Translations under genes and position numbers: made by a program
In this document: piece after piece, positions 25,896 through 34,376 of the stretch
Layout of the letters: every line of letters starts with the position of its first letter
How positions within the stretch are numbered: position 1 is the stretch's first letter
Source of the DNA: JALHVH01 sp963773685
GTDB taxonomy: Bacteria > Acidobacteriota > Aminicenantia > Aminicenantales > Saccharicenantaceae
DNA: 64,000 nucleotides
Assembly (NCBI GenBank): GCA_963773685.1
Contig: CAVZBY010000002.1
Span: 186,001 to 250,000 of the forward strand
Direction: 5' to 3'
The notes under the pieces: generated by a model
Databases searched by the model: none
What the model saw: the letters and a program-made list of their open reading frames with translations, nothing else
What the model was told of the DNA's origin: nothing

Positions 25896-26453
25896 TTAAC
25901 CCAGCTTTACGGGCTCGGAGATGAGGACCTCGTCCCGGCCGTCCACTTCCTTGAGCCGGACCTGGACGATCTCGCGGCGGGACGTGGGAAGGACCTTTCC
26001 GACGTAATCGGGCCGGATGGGGAGCTCCCGGTGGCCGCGGTCGATGAGGATGAGAAGCTGGACCGTCCGCGGCCGGCCCAGGCTGAAGACCCCGTCCATG
26101 GCGGCCCGGATGGTCCGGCCCGTGAAGAGGACGTCGTCGACAAGGAGGACGTCCTTCCCGGCGACGGAGAACGAGATCCGGGTCTTCTTGGGGGAGGGCT
26201 TGGCCTCGCAGGCCGGGATGTCGTCCCGGAAGGGAGTGATGTCCAGGACGCCGACCGGGATCGTGACGCCCTCCATCTCTTCGATGATCCGGGAGATGCG
26301 CTTTCCGACATCGATGCCGCGGGTCCGGATGCCGAGGATGGCGACGTTCTTGAGACGGCGGTTCCGCTCGACGATCTCCGTCGCCATGCGGTAGAGGACG
26401 CGCCGGATCTTGCTCGCGTCCATGACCCGCGCCTTGACCTTGATCTTGTCCAT
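25896..26453 (-). CDS. pyrR: PyrR: pyrimidine operon RNA-binding attenuator / uracil phosphoribosyltransferase
   Basis: 185 aa from ATG 26453 (MDKIKVKARVMDA), chosen because GAGGAG sits 7 bases upstream. An ATG at 26471 that overlaps the ribF stop is the alternative. PRPP-binding motif VLLVDDVLFTGRTIRAAMD near residue 105 and ILIDRGHRELPIRPDYVGK are typical of PyrR. Family members bind pyr mRNA when UMP is high and often also have UPRTase activity. I could not identify a PyrR anti-antiterminator in the short upstream DNA. Confidence 0.93.
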   Translation of the reverse strand: MDKIKVKARVMDASKIRRVLYRMATEIVERNRRLKNVAILGIRTRGIDVGKRISRIIEEMEGVTIPVGVLDITPFRDDIPACEAKPSPKKTRISFSVAGKDVLLVDDVLFTGRTIRAAMDGVFSLGRPRTVQLLILIDRGHRELPIRPDYVGKVLPTSRREIVQVRLKEVDGRDEVLISEPVKLG

Positions 26454-26467
26454 GGGGAGACTCCTCG

Positions 26468-27439
26468 TCATGCGCCCGGGGCTTTTTCCCGGGAATCCAG
26501 AACATGCCTCATCCGTACGGAAATGTCAAGGAACGCAGCCCGGGCGGAATCGAGGTCGCGATCGACCTGGCGGACCAGAGCCTCGGGCGTCGCAAAGCGG
26601 CGCTCGTTCCGGAGCTTGCGGACGAAGCCGAGCCGGACGATCCGGCCGTACAGGTCGCCCCGGAAGCCCAGGAGATGCGTTTCGACGCCGGGCGGATTGT
26701 GCCCGAACGTGGGCCGGACCCCGATGTTGGTCAGGGAGGGGAATTCCCGTCTTCCCACGGAAGCGACGGTCAGGAAGACTCCCGAAGGAAGGATCTCGTG
26801 GACCGTGAGAAGGTTCGCCGTCGGGAAGCCCAGGGCACGGCCCCGGGCCTGACCGGGGACGACCCGGCCTTGGAGCTCGTAGGGCGCTCCGAGCCATCCC
26901 GCGGCCTTCGCGACCTCCCCCTCGAGGAGGAGCCTGCGGATCAGGCTGGAGCTGACGGTTTGTCCGCCTCGGACGACGGGAGGGACGGCGATGACGCCGA
27001 ACCCGGACTCCCGCCCGAGAGCGGCGAGGTCGGCCGCCCCGCACGCCCTTCCCCGGCCGAACCTGAAATTCGCGCCGACGACGACCTCCCGGGCTCCCAG
27101 GGCCTTCGCCAGGATCCGCTCCGCGAAATCCCGGCCCGTGAGCGCGAACAGGCTTCGATCGAGGGGGACGACGAGGACGCTATCGACCCCGGCCCGGCGG
27201 AGCCCGTCGAGACGCTGGTCAAGGGTCTGGATGAGCGGGACGTCGCGGCCGGCGAGGGCCCGGGCAGGGTGAGGGAAGAACGTCAGGACGAGCGACCGCA
27301 GCCCATCCCGTTCCGCCAGGGCGGCCAGGCGGGCCAGGATCCGCCTGTGGCCGACGTGCAGGCCGTCGAAGTTCCCTATGGCGAGAGCCGCTCCCCTCCG
27401 GGAACGGGGGAAGCCGTCGAACCCCGTATAGACCTTCAT
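26468..27439 (-). CDS. ribF: Bifunctional riboflavin kinase / FAD synthetase
   Basis: 323 aa. N-terminal nucleotidyltransferase domain with AIGNFDGLHVGHRRIL (about 20-35) makes FAD from FMN. The C-terminal riboflavin kinase domain contains GRALGFPTANL (about 207-217) and makes FMN. Standard length. Same strand and nearly contiguous with DUF1844 upstream (4 bases) and pyrR downstream. Confidence 0.95.
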   Translation of the reverse strand: MKVYTGFDGFPRSRRGAALAIGNFDGLHVGHRRILARLAALAERDGLRSLVLTFFPHPARALAGRDVPLIQTLDQRLDGLRRAGVDSVLVVPLDRSLFALTGRDFAERILAKALGAREVVVGANFRFGRGRACGAADLAALGRESGFGVIAVPPVVRGGQTVSSSLIRRLLLEGEVAKAAGWLGAPYELQGRVVPGQARGRALGFPTANLLTVHEILPSGVFLTVASVGRREFPSLTNIGVRPTFGHNPPGVETHLLGFRGDLYGRIVRLGFVRKLRNERRFATPEALVRQVDRDLDSARAAFLDISVRMRHVLDSREKAPGA

Positions 27440-27443
27440 CGCT

Positions 27444-27740
27444 TCACGTCTTGACGACCTTCATCCGTTCGATGTAGGCGAGCTTGAGACGGGCGAGGCA
27501 GGCTTCGAGGAATTTCTCCTCCTCCTCTTCCAGGTTCCCCTTGGTCCGGTCCCTGAGCAGGTCGAGGAGGTCGATGAGCCGCTTCCCCAGTTCGAGATTC
27601 CCGGATGTCGTATTAGCGACGGGGTCCTCGACCTCGCCGAGCTTGATGAGCCCCTGGATGAAGAACGGCATGACCAGGGACCCGAACTCGAGCGCCGGCA
27701 GGTATTCCTTCGTTCCTTCCTGTTCTTCGTTCTCCGCCAT
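27444..27740 (-). CDS. DUF1844 family protein
   Basis: 98 aa. Matches DUF1844: hydrophobic FGSLVMPFFIQGLIKLGEVEDP, then LGKRLIDLLDLLRDRTKGNLEEEEE. Small, conserved in Acidobacteriota and relatives, function unknown. Strong ribosome site (AAGGAGG). First gene of the minus-strand ribF-pyrR-pyrC-rnc run. Confidence 0.82.
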   Translation of the reverse strand: MAENEEQEGTKEYLPALEFGSLVMPFFIQGLIKLGEVEDPVANTTSGNLELGKRLIDLLDLLRDRTKGNLEEEEEKFLEACLARLKLAYIERMKVVKT

Positions 27741-27854
27741 GGAACTGTCCTCCTTGGGAATTCCGAAGCGAGAGGTTGTTTTCCCAGGCGACTTCGGGTA
27801 TTTTACGGGAACGAATATTACATTTTTCGGACCCCGAATTCAAGGATGGGTGCC

Positions 27855-28646
27855 ATGACCGAAGCCGGGAACGCCGGGCGGAAATTCAACGAGCTGGTCG
27901 GGATCCTCGAGACCCTGCGGGGCCCCGACGGATGCCCTTGGGACAGGGCGCAGACCTCCCGCGACATCCGGGACTATTTCCTGGAAGAGGTCTTCGAGGC
28001 CGTCGAGGCCCTCGAGGCCGGGGATGCCGGGAGCCTGGCCGAGGAGCTGGGGGACGTCCTGATGGAGGTCGTATTCCTGTCCCGGATCCAGGAGGAGGAG
28101 GGGGCATTCACGATATCCGACGCCCTGGACCGCATCATCGCCAAGATGATCGCCCGCCACCCGCACGTCTTCGCGGCACCGCGAGACATGACCGCGGCCG
28201 GCGTCGCCTATTCCTGGCACGAGGGGAAGCGCAAGGAGAAGGGTGAAGCTTCGGTCCTCGGAGACCCCGGGCCGGTGACCCCGGCCCTCTTGGCCGCTTT
28301 TCTGATCGGCCGGAAGGTGTCCGCGTTCGGCTTCGACTGGCCGGACGCCGCGGGCGTCCTGGCTAAGGTCCGGGAAGAAGCGGGGGAGCTGGAGGCGGCG
28401 GTCTCCGAGGGGGACACGGCCGGCATCGAAGAGGAGCTCGGCGACCTGATGTTCTCCCTGGCCAACCTCTCCCGGAAGCTCAAGGTCGATCCGGAGCTCG
28501 CCCTCCGCAAGGCCAACGCAAAATTCGTGCGCCGTTTCCGGGCGCTCGAGAGCGAGGTCCGGGCCTCCGGAAGGGAGTTGGGCAGCCTGAGCCTCACGGA
28601 AATGGATGCCATCTGGGACCGGCATAAAGCCCGCGATCGCGCTTGA
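27855..28646 (+). CDS. mazG: Nucleoside triphosphate pyrophosphohydrolase MazG
   Basis: 263 aa from ATG 27855, with AAGGA eight bases upstream; an ATG at 27846 overlaps that site. House-cleaning enzyme that hydrolyses NTPs to NMP and PPi. Two MazG domains, each with metal-binding acidic pairs: FLEEVFEAVEAL and EELGDVLMEV in the first, REEAGELEAAV and EELGDLMFSL in the second. LRGPDGCPWDRAQT near the N-terminus is a family hallmark. Confidence 0.93.
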   Translation: MTEAGNAGRKFNELVGILETLRGPDGCPWDRAQTSRDIRDYFLEEVFEAVEALEAGDAGSLAEELGDVLMEVVFLSRIQEEEGAFTISDALDRIIAKMIARHPHVFAAPRDMTAAGVAYSWHEGKRKEKGEASVLGDPGPVTPALLAAFLIGRKVSAFGFDWPDAAGVLAKVREEAGELEAAVSEGDTAGIEEELGDLMFSLANLSRKLKVDPELALRKANAKFVRRFRALESEVRASGRELGSLSLTEMDAIWDRHKARDRA

Positions 28647-28666
28647 AGGACCGGGACCGAAGGGGG

Positions 28667-29801
28667 CTATGACGCCTGTTCCTGCGCGTTCTTCTTGCGG
28701 AGGACGAGGCTGGCCGTTATGAATTCATCGAGGTCGCCGTCGAGGACCTTGTCTACGTCCCCGGTTTCGAGGCGGGTTCGGGTGTCCTTGATCATGCGGT
28801 AGGGCTGGAGGACGTAGCTGCGGATCTGGTTGCCCCAGGCTATCTCTGACTTGCTGTCCTCGAGCTTCTCGACCTTTTCCATCTTCTTCTTCTTCTCCAT
28901 CTCGTAGAGCCGCGACTTGAGGACCTTCATGGCCGCGGCCTTGTTCTTGTGCTGGGAGCGCTCGTTCTGGCATTGGACGACGATCCCGGTGGGGATGTGG
29001 GTGATGCGGACCGCCGAGTCCGTCGTATTGACGTGCTGTCCGCCCTTGCCCCCGGAGCGGTACGTGTCGATGCGCAGGTCGTCCGGATTGATGCCGACCT
29101 CGACGTCCTCGTCGATCTCCGGGTAGACGAAGATGGCGGCGAAGGAGGTGTGGCGGCGCTTGGCCGCGTCGAAGGGCGAGATGCGGACGAGCCTGTGGAC
29201 GCCGGACTCCTGGCTCAGACTGCCGTAGGCGAAGTCTCCCTCGAGCCGGACCGTGGCGCTCTTGAGCCCGGCCTCTTCCCCGGGGCTGGAGTCGAGGATC
29301 TCGACCTTGAACCCCTTGCGCTCGGCGTAGCGCAGGTACATCCGGAAGAGGATCTGGGCCCAGTCCTGGGACTCGGTCCCGCCCGCTCCCGGATGGATGG
29401 TCAGGATGGCGTTGCGGATATCGTCGGGATCGAAATAGAGCGTCTTCAGCTCGGCCTCCGCGAGCTCATTCGAGAGCGTGGACAGGGCCGTCGCGAGGTC
29501 GGCCGCCACGTTCTCTCCCTCGCCGGCGAGCTCCAGCAGGACCTCGAGCTCCTCTTTCTTCGCGCGGAGCTTTTCAAAGTCCTGGACGTCGCGGCCGAGC
29601 CTCTTCTTGGACTGCTGGAGGGACAGGGACCGTTTCTGGTCCTTCCAGACCTCGGGAGAGGCGAGCTGGGCGTTCAGGGAGTCGAGTTCGGCTTTCTTGC
29701 GGTCGAGGTCAAAGAAAACCTCGGAGGTCCTCGAACTTGGCGAAAGCGGCCTCGACGGCAGGCTTCAGATCAGAATATCTTTCGGTTTCGGGCATGTCCA
29801 T
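28667..29801 (-). CDS. prfB: Peptide chain release factor 2, expressed through a programmed +1 frameshift
   Basis: Recognises UGA and UAA stops. The first frame starts at ATG 29801 (alternative 29795) and reads through KPAVEAAFAKFEDLRGFL to an in-frame TGA at 29712-29710. The remaining coding part continues in the +1 frame from FDLDRKKAELD to the stop at 28667, giving about 377 residues. The junction CGA GGT TTT CTT TGA C matches the prfB autoregulatory slip site (CTT TGA C preceded by a GAGG ribosome-like element). The codon-recognition tripeptide SPF (ISPFDAAKR) and catalytic GGQ (GGKGGQHVNT) are present. Last gene after the NfeD/slipin/SPOR run. Confidence 0.95.
29710..29715 (-). promoter_or_regulatory. 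prfB programmed +1 frameshift site (CTT TGA)
   Basis: CTT at 29715-29713 and TGA at 29712-29710, followed by C, with GAGG a few bases upstream. When RF2 is scarce the ribosome slips from CTT to TTT and continues in the +1 frame; when RF2 is abundant it terminates. This is the known autoregulation of prfB. Confidence 0.9.
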
Positions 29802-29888
29802 CCATTCCTTACGGTCTTTTGAAGAGACTCATAATAAAGGAGATGACGACAAAAGTCAAGAGGGCCCGGGCCGGAGACGTCCGCCGGG

Positions 29889-30500
29889 TCAGCCTTCTTT
29901 CCGGATATAGTACCCCGTTCTTTTCGTCGAAGCGGCGTTCAGCTTGGCCATTGCCTGGGAAGCCTGTTCCTTGGTCGCGTATCCGACGAGCCGGACGCGA
30001 TAGGTGGGCCTCTTGTCCGTGGAGAAGGGGCTCAGGACGAGGGCCGGGTAGCCTTGCCCTTTGAACCGGGCGGCGAACGCGTCCGCCTGCCCCTTGTCGT
30101 TGAATGCGCCGACCTGGATGTAATAGGCCCCGGACGCCGCCGCAGGCTTGGCCGCTGAGGGCACGGGCGCCGCCGGTCGGGGCGCCGGCTTCTCCGAGGC
30201 CGCGGGGACCTCGGCCGTCTTCTCCTCGGGGATCCGGGCCCGTTCTTCCGAAACGGGCGACGACCCGCCGGTCTGGGCCATCGTCGACGGCTGGTCCTTG
30301 AGCACGGCCGGAGGCTCTTCGGTGACGGCCTCCGCGGCCGGCCGGGCCAGGAGCGTCGTCGGGCCGGCCATCTGGACCTGCTTCTTCCCGACATTGACGC
30401 CGAGGAGGAAGATGAAGACGCCCAGGACCAGGATGGCGAGGAAGATGAAGACGAGTCCCGAGCTCGAGACCTGGACTTCCCGGAATTCTTTGTTCCTCAT
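29889..30500 (-). CDS. SPOR domain membrane protein
   Basis: 203 aa. One membrane helix at about 15-36 (LVFIFLAILVLGVFIFLLGV), a Pro/Ala/Glu-rich linker, and a C-terminal SPOR domain from about 120 (GAYYIQVGAFNDKGQADAFAARF). SPOR domains bind denuded glycan strands of septal peptidoglycan, so a cell-division or envelope role is likely. Three bases after the slipin gene. Confidence 0.88.
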   Translation of the reverse strand: MRNKEFREVQVSSSGLVFIFLAILVLGVFIFLLGVNVGKKQVQMAGPTTLLARPAAEAVTEEPPAVLKDQPSTMAQTGGSSPVSEERARIPEEKTAEVPAASEKPAPRPAAPVPSAAKPAAASGAYYIQVGAFNDKGQADAFAARFKGQGYPALVLSPFSTDKRPTYRVRLVGYATKEQASQAMAKLNAASTKRTGYYIRKEG

Positions 30501-30503
30501 GGG

Positions 30504-31274
30504 CTATTTCTTCTCCTCGGGCTTGATGAACGAGAAGGCTTTGAGCAGCTCGAGCGGCAGGGGGAAGATGATCGTCGAGTTCTTCTCGGCCGCGATCTCC
30601 GTCAACGTCCCCAGGAACCTGAGCTGGAGGGCCTGGGGGTTCTGCGAGATGATCTCGGCCGCCTCGGTGAGCTTGCCCGCGGCCTGGAACTCGCCGTCGG
30701 CGTGGATGACCTTGGCCCGCCGTTCGCGCTCGGCTTCGGCCTGCTTGGCGATGGCCCGGATCATGTTCTCCGGCAGGTCCACCTGTTTCATCTCCACGAG
30801 CTGGACCTTGATGCCCCAGGGATCGGTGTGCTGCTCGATGATCTCCTGGAGGCGCGCGTTGAGCTTGTCCCGCTCCGAGAGGAGGTCGTCGAGGGGGACC
30901 TGGCCAAGGACGCTGCGCAGGGTCGTCTGGGCGAGCTGGGAGGTGGCGTAGAGGTAATCCTGGACGTCGATCACGCACTTCAGCGGGTCGATGACCCTGA
31001 AGTAGAGGACGGCGTTGACCTTGACCGTGACGTTGTCCTTGGTGATGACATCCTGGGGCGGGACGTCCATGGTGATGAGCCGCAGGCTGATCTTCACCAT
31101 GCGGTCGATGGGGGCGAAGACCAGGATGATGCCGGGGCCTTTGGGCTGGGGCAGGACCCGTCCGAGCCGGAAGATGACGCCGCGCTCGTATTCCCTGAGG
31201 ACCTTGATGGAATTCAGGATGTACAGGACCAGGATCCCGATGATGATGATGAACGGTGACGATATCATAGTCAT
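30504..31274 (-). CDS. Slipin / SPFH (stomatin-like) membrane protein
   Basis: 256 aa. N-terminal hydrophobic helix (7-25), then an SPFH domain: EYERGVIFRLGRVLPQPKGPG, ITMDVPPQDVITKDNVTVKV, RDKLNARLQEIIEQHTDPWGI. Start ATG 31274 overlaps the NfeD stop in ATGA. Stomatin-NfeD pairs are a recurring operon in prokaryotes, where the NfeD-type protease cleaves the stomatin in archaeal examples. Probably organises membrane microdomains. Confidence 0.92.
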   Translation of the reverse strand: MTMISSPFIIIIGILVLYILNSIKVLREYERGVIFRLGRVLPQPKGPGIILVFAPIDRMVKISLRLITMDVPPQDVITKDNVTVKVNAVLYFRVIDPLKCVIDVQDYLYATSQLAQTTLRSVLGQVPLDDLLSERDKLNARLQEIIEQHTDPWGIKVQLVEMKQVDLPENMIRAIAKQAEAERERRAKVIHADGEFQAAGKLTEAAEIISQNPQALQLRFLGTLTEIAAEKNSTIIFPLPLELLKAFSFIKPEEKK

Positions 31275-32554
31275 GGCGACTCCTTTGTGACCTTGATTTT
31301 CAGGCCGCCGCCGACGGCGACCACCCGCACGCGCTCGCCCTCGCGGACCGGCCCGTCGGACTCGGCCTCCCACAGCTCGCCGTGGACGAAGACCTTTCCG
31401 GTCGGCGCGAGGTCCGTCCGGGCGGTCCCGGTCTCGCCGATCATGCCCTCGCGGCCGGTGAGCGCGCGGCGGGCCTGGGCCTTGACGACGAGGGCGACGA
31501 GAAAGATGCAGACGAGCGATAGGCCCACGGCCACGGGGATGATGAGCCGCAGGCTCGGGCGGAGCTCCGGAACCGGCGAGTCGATGAGCATCATGGACCC
31601 GATGAGCATGGCGACGATCCCTCCGATGGAGAGCATACCATAGCTGTGGACCTTAACCTCGAGGATGAAGAGGGCGATGGCGAGAACGATGAGGAGGAGT
31701 CCCACGTAATTGATGGGCAGGATCTGGAACGAGAAGATGGCCAGGAGCAGGGAGATCCCTCCCAGGACCCCCGGCAGGATGGCTCCCGGATTGGCAAACT
31801 CGAAGTAGAGGCCGAGCAGGCCGATCATCAGCAGGATGTAGGCGAGATTGGGGTTGGAGATGGTCAGAAGGAACCGCTGGCGGAAGCTCATCGGGAACTC
31901 GACGACGGGTTCCCCGGCCAGGGCGAGCGTGGTCTCGGTCCCGTCGAAGCGCTTGAGGGCCTTGCCGTCGAGGGCCGCGATGAGCTCGGCGTCGCTCGCG
32001 GCGACGAGGTCGATGAGCCCCCCTTTGAGCGCCTCCTCCTCGGTGTAGGATAGACTCTTGCGGACCGCGTCCTCGGCCAGGACCACGTTCCGGCCGCGCT
32101 TGGCGGCGAGGGACTTGATATAGGAGGCGGCGTCGTGCGTGACCTTGTCCTCCATCGTCTTGTCCATGGCCTGGCCGGTCATCGAGATCCCGACCGGATG
32201 GGCCGCCCCGGTGTTAGTCCCGGGGGCCATGGCAAAAATATCGCAGGCGATGCCGATGAAGAAACCCGCCGAGGCGGCCCGAGCGCCGCTCGGACTGACG
32301 TAAGCGGCGACCGGGACGCGGGCGTTGACGACGGCCTCGATGATCTCCCGCATCGAGCTGTCGAGCCCTCCCGGAGTATTGAGCCCGATGATGAGGAGGC
32401 GGGCGTTCGCCCGCTCGGCGGCGCGGACCGCGCCGACGACATACTCGGACGTGATGGGGTGGATGGGCGCGTTGACGGTGATCTTCCGGACCTCCGCCGC
32501 GGCGATCGCGGGCGCTAAAAGGACGAAAAAAAGGGCCCGGATTCTCCGGCTCAT
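31271..32554 (-). CDS. NfeD family membrane serine protease (ClpP-like domain)
   Basis: 427 aa. Signal peptide 1-20 (MSRRIRALFFVLLAPAIAAA), ClpP-class protease domain with nucleophile Ser95 in RAASAGFFIG and a candidate Lys in SYIKSLAAKRGRN, about four to five membrane helices (220-350), and a C-terminal OB-fold NfeD domain. Start ATG 32554 is chosen because a perfect TATAAT ends 9 bases upstream; an ATG at 32587 would lie inside the promoter. No ribosome site is visible, consistent with a leaderless transcript. Operon with slipin, SPOR and possibly prfB. Confidence 0.92.
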   Translation of the reverse strand: MSRRIRALFFVLLAPAIAAAEVRKITVNAPIHPITSEYVVGAVRAAERANARLLIIGLNTPGGLDSSMREIIEAVVNARVPVAAYVSPSGARAASAGFFIGIACDIFAMAPGTNTGAAHPVGISMTGQAMDKTMEDKVTHDAASYIKSLAAKRGRNVVLAEDAVRKSLSYTEEEALKGGLIDLVAASDAELIAALDGKALKRFDGTETTLALAGEPVVEFPMSFRQRFLLTISNPNLAYILLMIGLLGLYFEFANPGAILPGVLGGISLLLAIFSFQILPINYVGLLLIVLAIALFILEVKVHSYGMLSIGGIVAMLIGSMMLIDSPVPELRPSLRLIIPVAVGLSLVCIFLVALVVKAQARRALTGREGMIGETGTARTDLAPTGKVFVHGELWEAESDGPVREGERVRVVAVGGGLKIKVTKESP

Positions 32555-32563
32555 GGCGGGTTC

Positions 32564-32592
32564 ATTATAGGAACTAATCATTGTCAAGTCAA
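32564..32592 (-). promoter_or_regulatory. Promoter for nfeD-slipin operon (TTGACT-17-TATAAT)
   Basis: Minus strand: -35 TTGACT (32592-32587), 17-base spacer, perfect -10 TATAAT (32569-32564). Nine bases to ATG 32554 puts the transcript start at or next to the start codon. Confidence 0.72.
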
Positions 32593-32607
32593 TAAGTTAT
32601 AATTCGC

Positions 32608-32637
32608 TTGACATTTATTCGACGATTCATTAATTAT
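32608..32637 (+). promoter_or_regulatory. Promoter for the HU gene (TTGACA-17-TAATTA)
   Basis: -35 TTGACA at 32608-32613, then TAATTATT from 32631 (17 or 18 base spacer) in an AT-rich stretch. Leads into AAGGAGA and ATG 32670. Back to back with the nfeD promoter. Confidence 0.62.
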
Positions 32638-32669
32638 TAACTGTTCGCGCGGGAAGCAAGGAGAATAGG

Positions 32670-32957
32670 ATGATCAAGAACGACATCGCGCTGGCCATCG
32701 AGAAGAAGTCTGAATTCAACCGGGCCAAGTCGCTGGCGATCGTCGAATCCATCCTGGACTCCCTCAAGGCCGCGCTTTCCAGGAACGAAAAAGTGGAGAT
32801 CCGCGGGTTCGGCAGCTTCCGCGTCGTCGCCAAGAAAACGGGCTTCGGCCGGGACATTCGGCGCCAGAAGCAGATCCGCATCGAGAAGGGCCGGCGCATC
32901 AAGTTCCGGCCCGGGCAGGAGCTGAAGAACCTCCTGTCGAAGTCCAAATCCTCCTGA
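32670..32957 (+). CDS. HU/IHF family DNA-binding protein
   Basis: 95 aa. Dimeric nucleoid protein. Helical N-terminus and the beta-arm signature EIRGFGSFRVVAKKTG are clear. At the arm tip, where HU/IHF normally has R-N-P with an intercalating proline, this reads GRDIRRQKQI: residue 63 is Ile, not Pro. DNA kinking may therefore differ. Rich in Lys/Arg at the C-terminus (KNLLSKSKSS). Strong promoter and ribosome site suggest high expression. Confidence 0.92.
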   Translation: MIKNDIALAIEKKSEFNRAKSLAIVESILDSLKAALSRNEKVEIRGFGSFRVVAKKTGFGRDIRRQKQIRIEKGRRIKFRPGQELKNLLSKSKSS

Positions 32958-32992
32958 CGAGCCGGCCCGCCCCGCAAGCCGAACGATCGAAC

Positions 32993-33955
32993 ATGCCGCC
33001 GAGCCGACGCCCGCAGACGAAACCGGCCCCCCTCTCCGCGCAGGGCCTCCGGACGTACCCTCTCCGCGGCCGCCGGAGCAAGGTCGATACCCGGGCTTTC
33101 GCGAAACCGCTCCCGGGGGACGCGACCTTCGCCGCCTTCCTCGCCTCGCTTCCCGACGTTCTGGCGGCCCGCGACTTCCGCGAGTTCCTCGGGCGCGTCC
33201 GAAAGGCCAAGGACGCGGGGCGTCCTGTCCTCTTCGCCTGCGGCGCCCACGTCATCAAGGTCGGCCTCCAACCGGTCCTCATCGACCTCATGGAGAGGGG
33301 CTTCGTCCAGGGGCTGGCCCTCAACGGGGCGGGGATCGTCCACGATTTCGAGATCGCCTTCGTCGGGCGGACCTCGGAGGACGTCGGCCCCATGCTCCGC
33401 GACGGCCGTTTCGGGGCGGCCCGCGAGACGGGGGAATATCTCAACCGGGCCATCCGCGAGGGCGTCGCGGACGGACTCGGGCTCGGAGCCTCCGTCGGCC
33501 GGATGATCGCCGGCTCCGGCTTCCCGCACAAGGGACTGAGCCTTCTCGCGGCCGGGCACCGGTTGGGCATCCCGGTCACGGTTCACGTCGCGATCGGCAC
33601 CGATATCATCCACTTCCATCCGGGCGCCGACGGCGCCGCGACGGGCGAAGGCTCGCTCCGGGACTTCTTCACGTTCGCCTCCCTGGTCGGCAGGCTCGAC
33701 GGCGGCGTCTACATCAACGTCGGTTCGGCCGTGCTCCTTCCCGAGGTCTTCCTGAAGGCGGTGGCTTTCGCCCGGAACAAGGGCGCCCGCCTCGACCGGA
33801 TGACCACGGCGGTCTTCGATTTCAACCGCCACTACCGCCCCGAGGAGAACGTGGTCCGCAGGCCGGTCGGGGAACGGGGGAAGGGGTTCTATTTCGTCGG
33901 CCCCCATGAGCTCCTCATTCCGCTCCTCGCCGCCGGGCTGAAGACGCCTGCTTGA
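32993..33955 (+). CDS. Conserved protein of unknown function (possibly deoxyhypusine-synthase-like fold)
   Basis: 320 aa, no signal peptide. Highly patterned sequence: LFACGAHVIKVGLQPVLIDL, LNGAGIVHDFEIAFVGRTSE, VHVAIGTDIIHFHPGADGAA, GGVYINVGSAVLLPEVFLKA. The glycine-rich NGAGIVHDFE segment recalls NAD-dependent deoxyhypusine synthase-type proteins, but a bacterial hypusine role is unlikely and I do not assign a reaction. Starts 35 bases after the HU gene; followed 7 bases later by a lipoprotein gene, so possibly co-transcribed. Confidence 0.6.
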   Translation: MPPSRRPQTKPAPLSAQGLRTYPLRGRRSKVDTRAFAKPLPGDATFAAFLASLPDVLAARDFREFLGRVRKAKDAGRPVLFACGAHVIKVGLQPVLIDLMERGFVQGLALNGAGIVHDFEIAFVGRTSEDVGPMLRDGRFGAARETGEYLNRAIREGVADGLGLGASVGRMIAGSGFPHKGLSLLAAGHRLGIPVTVHVAIGTDIIHFHPGADGAATGEGSLRDFFTFASLVGRLDGGVYINVGSAVLLPEVFLKAVAFARNKGARLDRMTTAVFDFNRHYRPEENVVRRPVGERGKGFYFVGPHELLIPLLAAGLKTPA

Positions 33956-33962
33956 GACCATC

Positions 33963-34376
33963 GTGAAAGCTCGGGCAGGGTTCTTCCTGTCGGCGATGGC
34001 CCTCGTTCTCGCCGCCTGCTCGTCTCCGACGTCCCCTGATCTCGAAGGCGGCGTGCTGGCGACCTTCGACGTCCTGGGAGAACGCTACACCATCTTCATC
34101 ACCGAGGCCCGGACGATCGACCAGGTCATGGCCCTCGCGAGCGGGCAGGGGAGTGCCCGGATCCCGAGCGGCCGCCTCGTCAGGGGCCGGGAAGCCTATA
34201 ACGCGGCGTGGAGCTGGCACATCGATCCCCGGGACATCCAGATGGTCGAGGTCACGATGGAGCTGTGCGACGGCCGCCCGTCGGACGTCGAACGGGACCT
34301 TGATTACTGGGTGGATACGGTCGGCCGGTTCTGTCCCTGGTCGGCGGCCCTCGTCGACGTCGAGGACCGCCGCTAG
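33963..34376 (+). CDS. Lipoprotein with BP74-like domain
   Basis: 137 aa from GTG 33963. Lipobox VLAACSS (Cys19). The mature part ends with IDPRDIQMVEVTMELCDGRP and DYWVDTVGRFCPWSAALV, the pattern of the BP74 N-terminal-type domain first described in a Dictyostelium calmodulin-binding protein and found in scattered bacteria. No known bacterial function; the conserved cysteines may form a disulfide. Converges on coaE with a 4-base overlap. Confidence 0.62.
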   Translation: MKARAGFFLSAMALVLAACSSPTSPDLEGGVLATFDVLGERYTIFITEARTIDQVMALASGQGSARIPSGRLVRGREAYNAAWSWHIDPRDIQMVEVTMELCDGRPSDVERDLDYWVDTVGRFCPWSAALVDVEDRR

